Positions 1-5,104 of a stretch of DNA of 10,149 bases are shown here, one piece after another. How positions within the stretch are numbered: position 1 is the first letter of the stretch; the number at the start of each line of letters is the position of its first letter. The notes below the pieces were generated by a model. It saw nothing but the letters and a program-made list of their open reading frames with translations. It did not search any database and was not told the DNA's origin. Source of the DNA: an uncultured Clostridia bacterium (GTDB lineage: Bacteria > Bacillota > Clostridia > Christensenellales > Borkfalkiaceae); assembly GCA_944372565.1 (NCBI GenBank), contig CALVZR010000141.1, positions 1 to 10,149 on the forward strand, given 5' to 3'. The position numbers were made by a program, and so were the translations under genes.

Positions 1-393
1 CTGCTCATCAGCCTGATGCGCGCCGAAACCGAAAAAAAGGACGCGGACGCCGTGTTCCTGCCCGAAGAGGAAATGGCGGGCCGCGTGGCGGAGCTCGCGG
101 CGGCGTATCTGAAAGAGCGGGTGTTCGGCAGGGCGAGCGCGGAGGAAATGTGCCGCGCGCTCAATTACAACCGCTCTTACGTGTTCCGCCAGTTCCGCAA
201 GGCGACGGGCGAAACGCCCATGCGCTATTACCAGCGGCTGAAAATCGAGGAGGCCAAACGCCTGCTGCGCGAGGGCATGAGCGCGGCGCAGACGGCCGCC
301 GCCCTCTCTTTCGACACGCCCGATTATTTTTCCAAAGTGTTCAGAAAATTCGCCGCCTGCACGCCCTCGCAGTATAAAAAAAGAGGGCTGTGA
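1..393 (+). CDS. AraC-family transcriptional regulator, C-terminal part (5' truncated by window edge)
   Basis: The reading frame is open from base 1, so the first ATG at 16 is most likely internal and the N-terminal sensing domain lies outside the window. The visible 130 residues hold the two helix-turn-helix units of an AraC/XylS DNA-binding domain. The first unit contains SAEEMCRALNYNRSYVFRQF, followed by the family-typical GETPMRYYQRLKIEEAKRLL linker helix. The second contains SAAQTAAALSFDTPDYFSKV and ends with FRKFAACTPSQYKK, the usual family end. Such proteins bind promoter DNA, often in response to a sugar. It converges on the glycan operon, whose last gene stops 24 bases away, and is a candidate local regulator; that link is inference. 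Its stop codon lies in the loop of the operon terminator. Family assignment is secure; the effector and target are unknown. Confidence 0.93.
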   Translation: MLISLMRAETEKKDADAVFLPEEEMAGRVAELAAAYLKERVFGRASAEEMCRALNYNRSYVFRQFRKATGETPMRYYQRLKIEEAKRLLREGMSAAQTAAALSFDTPDYFSKVFRKFAACTPSQYKKRGL

Positions 394-413
394 AGCAACG
401 CCCCGCAGCCCCC
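376..413 (-). terminator. Rho-independent terminator of the minus-strand operon, overlapping the AraC 3' end
   Basis: Read on the minus strand, GGGGGCTG (413-406) pairs with CAGCCCTC (390-383), giving an 8-pair stem with one G-T wobble and a 15-base loop. It is followed at once by seven T (382-376). It begins 4 bases after the stop of the last operon gene. On the plus strand the same stem has an A-C mismatch and only a four-T run (415-418), so it would be weaker for the AraC transcript. The stem's distal arm and the T tract lie inside AraC coding sequence. Confidence 0.8.
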
Positions 414-417
414 GTTT

Positions 418-1587
418 TCATCGATGCGATTTGTTTTTCAAAAGGAGCATCTGCCCCGGCGCCAGCCAGTAGCGGCCGGAATTTTGCGAAAGGTTTTCCC
501 CGCAGGTCACGTCTATGCAGGTCGGTTCGTTCTGCGAAAGGTTCACCAGCAACCAGCTCGCCTGCCCGTCCTTTTCAAATTTGGTCACCGAAAGCGGCGC
601 GGGATTGACCACCGTGCGGATTTCCCGGAGATCTTCATTGAAGGAAAACGCGGGCGTGGAGCCGAAACTCTTTCCCAAGTGCCACACGCCGCCGAAAGAA
701 AGCGAGGAGAGGAACTCCGCGTAATACTCGTTGAACGTGCGGTTCTGCCGCGAAAGCCTGCCGAAGGTTTCCGTTTTCTCCCAGAAGAGATCGATGGGGG
801 AAAGGCGGAAACTGCCGTCCAAACGGCGTTCGTAAACGAAAAACCACAAGATTCCCGCCGCACCGTGCGCGACCGTTGTGGAGATCTGCCAACGCAGAAG
901 GTCTTCGTCCGGCACGACGATCGACCAGTGTCCCACGGAGAGCAGCGAAACGTAGAGATCCGCGCCGCAGCTGCGCGCGGCTTCCCCGAAGATATTCAGG
1001 TTTTTGAAATAGAGGTTCACGAAGCGCTCCCGCTCGAAATACGCGCACTGCCCGTAATAATCGTAACCGAATTTCTGCGCGCCCGTGCGGCGGAGGAAGG
1101 ACTTTATCTTTTCGCCGTAGCCTTCGCAATCCACGCCCAGAACGTCTTTGAAATTTTCTTCGTCCCAATAGGGCAGGAAATTGATGAAGGGCATCACGGG
1201 GGAAAGTTCCCTGCACGCGATATACGCGCGCTCGGCGGCTTCCCACTGGTCTTTTCCCGGCTCGTCGCCCACGTGGAAACCGAAAAAAGCGGGATGGGAG
1301 GCAAAATCGCGCACCGCCTGCTCCACGCCCTTGCGGAACGCCTCTTCCCCTACCTGTATGTAGCGCGAAAACGTGGTGCGCGCGTCGCACACGATGAGTT
1401 TCATTCCCCTCTGTTCGCAGGCGTCCAGCTGGGCGATCATTCTCTTTTTATCGTGTTTTTCGGGGTCGAACTCGAAGGACATGGGCATATTCATGCCGAG
1501 CGCCTTCCAGTCGTCCGCCGCGGCCTCCTCCTCTAAAACGCCCGTATCCACGTAATTCCAGAAACCGATCCTGAATTTGTCTTTCAT
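418..1587 (-). CDS. GH-A-like TIM-barrel protein with GDEPG motif, putative cytoplasmic glycosidase
   Basis: This 389-residue protein has no signal peptide, so it should act in the cytoplasm. It opens with FRIGFWNYVDTG and shows alternating strand and helix segments typical of a TIM barrel. HVGDEPG sits at about residues 105-111; Glu109 is where clan GH-A enzymes often keep the acid/base after strand 4. GYDYYGQ is at 174-180. HGAAGILWFFVYE at 241-253 resembles the strand-8 region of GH42-type beta-galactosidases. A beta-rich C-terminal domain occupies roughly 325-385 (VNPAPLSV, WLLVNLSQ, LAPGQMLLL). A clear second catalytic glutamate could not be pinned down by eye. It is the last gene of the operon, overlaps the GH31 gene by ATGA, and has its Shine-Dalgarno site inside that gene. 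The fold and enzyme class are likely; family and substrate are unassigned. It could be a non-catalytic relative. Confidence 0.65.
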   Translation of the reverse strand: MKDKFRIGFWNYVDTGVLEEEAAADDWKALGMNMPMSFEFDPEKHDKKRMIAQLDACEQRGMKLIVCDARTTFSRYIQVGEEAFRKGVEQAVRDFASHPAFFGFHVGDEPGKDQWEAAERAYIACRELSPVMPFINFLPYWDEENFKDVLGVDCEGYGEKIKSFLRRTGAQKFGYDYYGQCAYFERERFVNLYFKNLNIFGEAARSCGADLYVSLLSVGHWSIVVPDEDLLRWQISTTVAHGAAGILWFFVYERRLDGSFRLSPIDLFWEKTETFGRLSRQNRTFNEYYAEFLSSLSFGGVWHLGKSFGSTPAFSFNEDLREIRTVVNPAPLSVTKFEKDGQASWLLVNLSQNEPTCIDVTCGENLSQNSGRYWLAPGQMLLLKNKSHR

Positions 1588-3116
1588 GTTCTTTCTCTCC
1601 TTTCAAAATAGGGCAAAACGTCTAACGGCGCGGACACCTCTACTTCCCCGCCGCCCGCATACAGGCGGTTTTCGGGCACGTAGAGCCAGTCGCAGCCCGC
1701 GGGCAGCACGACTTTCTTTGTCCGCGCGCCCTCGCACACGACGGGCGCCACGAGATACTTATTTCCCAGCATAAACTGATCCTTAATGTTTTCCATGCCG
1801 CAATGGGGAAATTCGTATTCCATATTCCGCAGCATGGGAGCGCCCGTCGCCGCGCTCTCTTTCGCGAGCGCGCGGAGGTATTCCCCGAAAGAGGCGTGCA
1901 GGTTCGCGTATTTCACCGCGAAATCTTCCACTCCGTTTCCGTATCTCCAATAGGAGCGGGAAAACTGCATCATGGGCATGAGCGCGGCGCATTCGCACGA
2001 ACGGGCGAAAAATTCCGCGTCTTTGAGCGTTTTCCCGTGGTAATCGGTTTCGTTGCCGCCCCCGATCATATCCGGGCAGCAGAAGGGATATCCGCTCAGC
2101 CCCGCCTGGATCATGTTGGGCACGAGCGAACCGAGCCCCCGCTTTTCGTCCCAGCTGCTGCTCTTATCCGAAAGCCGCTGCACGATGGCGGCGCCCCCCT
2201 TCCCCACGCATGCGCGCAGTTCGGAATATTCGTAAAGGTTTGCAAAATCCGCCCAGAGTTCGCTCTGCCCGTTGGGCGTGACGGGGGCGAAAGTGAGGTC
2301 GTCCGTTTCGTAATACATCGCGTCGCCCGCATCGAATTTAAATCCGTCCGCGCCGTATTCGCTTTGCAGGAAATCGAGTTTTTCTTTCAGCCAGCCGTAT
2401 GCCGAAGGGTTTGTTCCGTCGAGCAAGGCGCTCACGCCGCTCCACCATACGCGCAGGGCGGTCTTCCCGCTCTTCTCCCGCACAAATACGCCCTTCTTTT
2501 CCAGCGCGGCGTAATCTTTTGCCGTTTCGGAAACGAACGGGCACACCCACAGCATCACCTTGAAACCGAGTTCGTGCAGCCTGCGTATCATGGCGGCGGG
2601 ATCGGGAAATTCCTTTTCCTTAAACCGCCAGTCGCCGTAGTCACGCATCCAGCCGTCGTCGAGAATAATGCACCCCGCAGGCATCTTTTTTTCCGCGATG
2701 CTCTCCGCATAGGAGATCACCTTTTCCTGCGTTAAATGGCGGAGCGTTTCCATCCACGTGCAGTACTGCGGCGCGGTGTATGTAAGCGGCGGCACGGCGC
2801 GGCGCTTTTTAAATAAGCGCTTCGCCGCCGCGAGATAGGCGCCCTTCAGCGTGCCGAAACCGCTTTCCGAAACCACGTCGCCCGACGCTTCGGAAATGAT
2901 GAGATCCCCCGCGCTCGCGTGTATGATGCAGCTGCCGTTTACGTAAACGTATCTGCCTTTGCTGCTCACGAGCAGCGGGTTCACCTGGTTATACGTGCGG
3001 TTTATCAAAAAGTTCAGTTCGTATTCGTCCTTGGTCCCGAAGGGCATTCTGTACCCGTCCGAAACCGAGCCGCACCACCAAAATTCGTCTTGTCCGATTT
3101 TATAACTGTATCTCAT
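1584..3116 (-). CDS. Glycoside hydrolase family 31 enzyme, compact, MYORG-like (alpha-glycosidase, possibly alpha-galactosidase)
   Basis: This 510-residue protein lacks a signal peptide and should act on imported sugar in the cytoplasm. The first ~110 residues form a short beta-sandwich region (EFWWCGSVSDGYRMPF). The GH31 barrel follows: PQYCTWMETLRHLTQEKVIS from about 117, then IILDDGW at 150-156. GFKFDAGDA at 258-266 carries the expected nucleophile Asp262, and GYPFCCPDMIGGG at 342-354 carries the expected acid/base Asp349. APMLRNMEY at 426-434 and the beta-rich end (YLVAPVV) fit the C-terminal sandwich. It is shorter than many GH31 proteins, which often have larger N- and C-terminal domains. 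The KFDAGD and PDMIGGG wording recalls the branch containing mammalian MYORG, reported as an alpha-galactosidase; applying that specificity here is inference. The ATG is supported by AAAAAAGGA seven bases upstream. Family is near certain, substrate uncertain. Confidence 0.92.
   Translation of the reverse strand: MRYSYKIGQDEFWWCGSVSDGYRMPFGTKDEYELNFLINRTYNQVNPLLVSSKGRYVYVNGSCIIHASAGDLIISEASGDVVSESGFGTLKGAYLAAAKRLFKKRRAVPPLTYTAPQYCTWMETLRHLTQEKVISYAESIAEKKMPAGCIILDDGWMRDYGDWRFKEKEFPDPAAMIRRLHELGFKVMLWVCPFVSETAKDYAALEKKGVFVREKSGKTALRVWWSGVSALLDGTNPSAYGWLKEKLDFLQSEYGADGFKFDAGDAMYYETDDLTFAPVTPNGQSELWADFANLYEYSELRACVGKGGAAIVQRLSDKSSSWDEKRGLGSLVPNMIQAGLSGYPFCCPDMIGGGNETDYHGKTLKDAEFFARSCECAALMPMMQFSRSYWRYGNGVEDFAVKYANLHASFGEYLRALAKESAATGAPMLRNMEYEFPHCGMENIKDQFMLGNKYLVAPVVCEGARTKKVVLPAGCDWLYVPENRLYAGGGEVEVSAPLDVLPYFERRERT
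1595..1603 (-). promoter_or_regulatory. Shine-Dalgarno site of the GDEPG gene, inside the GH31 coding end
   Basis: On the minus strand AAAGGAGAG lies 7 bases before the ATG at 1587. It is within the last codons of the GH31 gene, whose TGA overlaps that ATG in the tetranucleotide ATGA (1587-1584). This fixes the start and predicts coupled translation of the two cytoplasmic enzymes. Confidence 0.85.
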
Positions 3117-3134
3117 AAGCCGGTCCTTTTTTCC

Positions 3135-3151
3135 GCCGCGGAGAACGCGGC
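3135..3151 (-). other. Intercistronic GC-rich hairpin between the lipoprotein and GH31 genes
   Basis: GCCGCG and CGCGGC form a perfect 6-pair all-GC stem with a 5-base loop. It sits in the 48-base gap, the largest in the operon, directly upstream of the GH31 ribosome-binding site (3124-3132). In the sense direction it is followed by CGGAAAAAAGG rather than a T run, so it is not a standard terminator for the operon. On the plus strand a seven-T run (3157-3163) follows after five bases, which might end antisense transcripts. An RNA-stability or processing element is possible. Confidence 0.5.
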
Positions 3152-3164
3152 CGTCGTTTTTTTC

Positions 3165-5090
3165 TTACAACAGAGAATCGATCCACGCAACGGTATCCTG
3201 GCCTTCCGCGTAGGAATATGCCTGCAGCGTTTCCATGTCCGCCCTGAACTGCGCGATTTCCTCCTCATAAGCGGAAGAATTGATGTTATAATACGAAGAA
3301 TAATTCTTGATCACGAGATAACGGAGACAGAAACTCTCTTTCAGCACGCGGTTTTTCATGATCTCGCGCTCATTCGCGTTTTCGATGGAATCGTACGTTG
3401 CGGACGCTTTTTCAACAAGTTCGAGCGCTTGCTCGAGAATGCGTTTCGGCCACACCGTCGCCGTGGAAAGCGCCGGCTGATAGGAATCGTAAAGCTGGAA
3501 ATGCAGGCCGTAATTGTTTTGCACGTCGTATTCTTTCAGATACGTGCGGATCAGCGACAGACATTCTTTCATATACTGCGCGCCCGATTTATAGTAGTGC
3601 TCCATAAAGTCGTCGATGAGTTCCTGCATATCGAGTTCGGTGTTCCACATCAGCTTGCCGACCAGGTAGTTATAAAGATCGCCGAACATACGGACCGAAG
3701 AACCCGTGGCGTTCTGCCGCAGGATGTTGACCACTCCGATCTCCTTATACATTCTGAGATTGGGCACGAGCGAATCGTAATCGTTGAAGAACATGAAATA
3801 GTGATTGTAATTCGCCGCGTAATCGTACACCATAAAGTGATCCGTGAGCGCCTGCCATCCGCGGATATCCGCGCGGAACGCCGCATTGATCTGGCAGTTT
3901 TCGTCTTCAAACGCGTGGGAATAGCAGTACATGATGGGGGTAAGGCGGATATACAGTTTTTCGTGGGGGATCACGCTGCTGTCGATGGCCTCGTATTCCC
4001 CCTGCGCATTGGTCCTTACGGGCGGGTGGATACTGCCCGAAGAATAAGCGAACGTAACATATTTCAGTTCGCGTTCGGGGCAGTTTTCTTCCCTCCATTC
4101 CTCGACGGCGGAAACGATCTGATTGCAGAAACGTACAATGTATCCGCTCATGCCGTAGGTGTTGATTTCGTTTTTGCATGCCGAGCACTGACACATCCCC
4201 GCCATATCCTCTTCCGCGATGTTCACATACATTCCGTAGGGATTTTCCTCGACGAGGGCAATCGTGTTCTTGATGAATTCGGCGATAAGTTCCGTATTGG
4301 TAAGGCAGATCTGCCGCGCACTGTTCGCAAACCATTCGGGATGATAGGTATCGGGCAGATCCGGATCGTTATAAACCTCCGGGCTGATGATGGTACGGAA
4401 AGATTCGCAGTGCCCGCCGATCCAGTCGCGGCTGGCGCCGTAGGCATACGCCGCGGTCGAATTATTCCAGCTTCTGATGCGGAGCATGGTGGCGGCTTCC
4501 CTGTTATAAAGCAGCAGCCCGTCCATATCCCGCCCTTCGAAATCGGGAGCTTCCGAATAGTGGAAATCTTTCAGTTTGGCCTCCGCCGTCTGTCCGATAT
4601 ACACTTCATCCCCGGCATACGCCTCGTAGCCGAACTGATATTTCAGAAAATCCTGCACGGCGTATATCGTGCCGCTGTCCTCCACACCGCAGAGCACTAC
4701 GGCGTTGTCGTAACGTTCGATGCGGAACCCGTCGCAGGTCAGTTCGCTTTCCGAAAGCGCGAGCCCGCTGCCTTCCAGAATCGCCGTCCTGCCCACCGAA
4801 ATGATCTTGGCGTTCCTGTCAAAACTCATCCCCGCGTCCGTTTTTACGGGAAGGGTCGCGCCCGTCGCTTGCAGAAAATAGGAGGCAAGCGTTTCCGCCG
4901 CATAGCGTTCGGCCTCGGTCGCGTCTGCGGGGATGACCGCAGAATACTCGGTTACGCCGTTTTCGGCGAGGACGATCGAAGTATCTTCGATGACGATCTC
5001 CCCCGAACCGGTTCCGTTATTGCACGCGGCCGACGAAACGAGCAGCGCCGCCGCAAGCGCGAATATCGTAAGTTTTTTTAAGAATTTCAT
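3165..5090 (-). CDS. DUF4838-type surface lipoprotein with GH67-N-like domain, putative glycan-active
   Basis: This 641-residue protein begins with a lipoprotein signal (MKFLKKLTIFALAAALLVSS) and a somewhat degenerate lipobox SAAC ending at Cys23, so it should be tethered to the outer face of the membrane. Residues about 35-180 resemble the alpha/beta domain found before the barrel in GH67, GH20 and GH84 enzymes: ERYAAETLASYF, IISVGRT, DGFRIER, GTIYAVQDFL. The remainder resembles a DUF4838 domain, with YVNIAEEDMAGMCQCSACK at 288-306 including three close cysteines (300, 302, 305). An acidic pair, Glu293-Glu294, precedes the cluster. The C-terminal part (about 480-640) is helical. Its neighbours support a glycan role, but no activity is established for it that I can name. 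Its start is set by GTGAGGG, which overlaps the stop of the preceding gene, only 10 bases away. Family call is confident; catalytic function is inference. Confidence 0.82.
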   Translation of the reverse strand: MKFLKKLTIFALAAALLVSSAACNNGTGSGEIVIEDTSIVLAENGVTEYSAVIPADATEAERYAAETLASYFLQATGATLPVKTDAGMSFDRNAKIISVGRTAILEGSGLALSESELTCDGFRIERYDNAVVLCGVEDSGTIYAVQDFLKYQFGYEAYAGDEVYIGQTAEAKLKDFHYSEAPDFEGRDMDGLLLYNREAATMLRIRSWNNSTAAYAYGASRDWIGGHCESFRTIISPEVYNDPDLPDTYHPEWFANSARQICLTNTELIAEFIKNTIALVEENPYGMYVNIAEEDMAGMCQCSACKNEINTYGMSGYIVRFCNQIVSAVEEWREENCPERELKYVTFAYSSGSIHPPVRTNAQGEYEAIDSSVIPHEKLYIRLTPIMYCYSHAFEDENCQINAAFRADIRGWQALTDHFMVYDYAANYNHYFMFFNDYDSLVPNLRMYKEIGVVNILRQNATGSSVRMFGDLYNYLVGKLMWNTELDMQELIDDFMEHYYKSGAQYMKECLSLIRTYLKEYDVQNNYGLHFQLYDSYQPALSTATVWPKRILEQALELVEKASATYDSIENANEREIMKNRVLKESFCLRYLVIKNYSSYYNINSSAYEEEIAQFRADMETLQAYSYAEGQDTVAWIDSLL

Positions 5091-5097
5091 ACTTTTT

Positions 5098-5104
5098 CCC
5101 TCAC
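5098..5104 (-). promoter_or_regulatory. Shine-Dalgarno site of the lipoprotein gene, overlapping the upstream stop codon
   Basis: On the minus strand GTGAGGG contains the TGA stop of the Ig-like protein gene (5103-5101) and stands 7 bases before the ATG at 5090. A ribosome ending the Ig-like protein is therefore placed directly on the next start, which predicts coupled production of these two exported proteins. Confidence 0.75.

Noticed and set aside
424..1536. Plus-strand open frame (370 codons) following the AraC gene
   Set aside because: Antisense to the GDEPG gene, no good ribosome-binding site and no recognisable domain.
3135..3163. Hairpin plus T7 as a true plus-strand terminator
   Set aside because: No plus-strand gene lies upstream to be terminated, and five bases separate the stem from the T run; treated only as an RNA structure in the operon gap.
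2919..5081. Long plus-strand open frame (720 codons) opposite the lipoprotein and GH31 genes
   Set aside because: It is antisense to well-supported genes, has no convincing ribosome-binding site or recognisable domain, and its R/H/V/F-rich composition is that of a complement-strand frame in GC-biased coding DNA.
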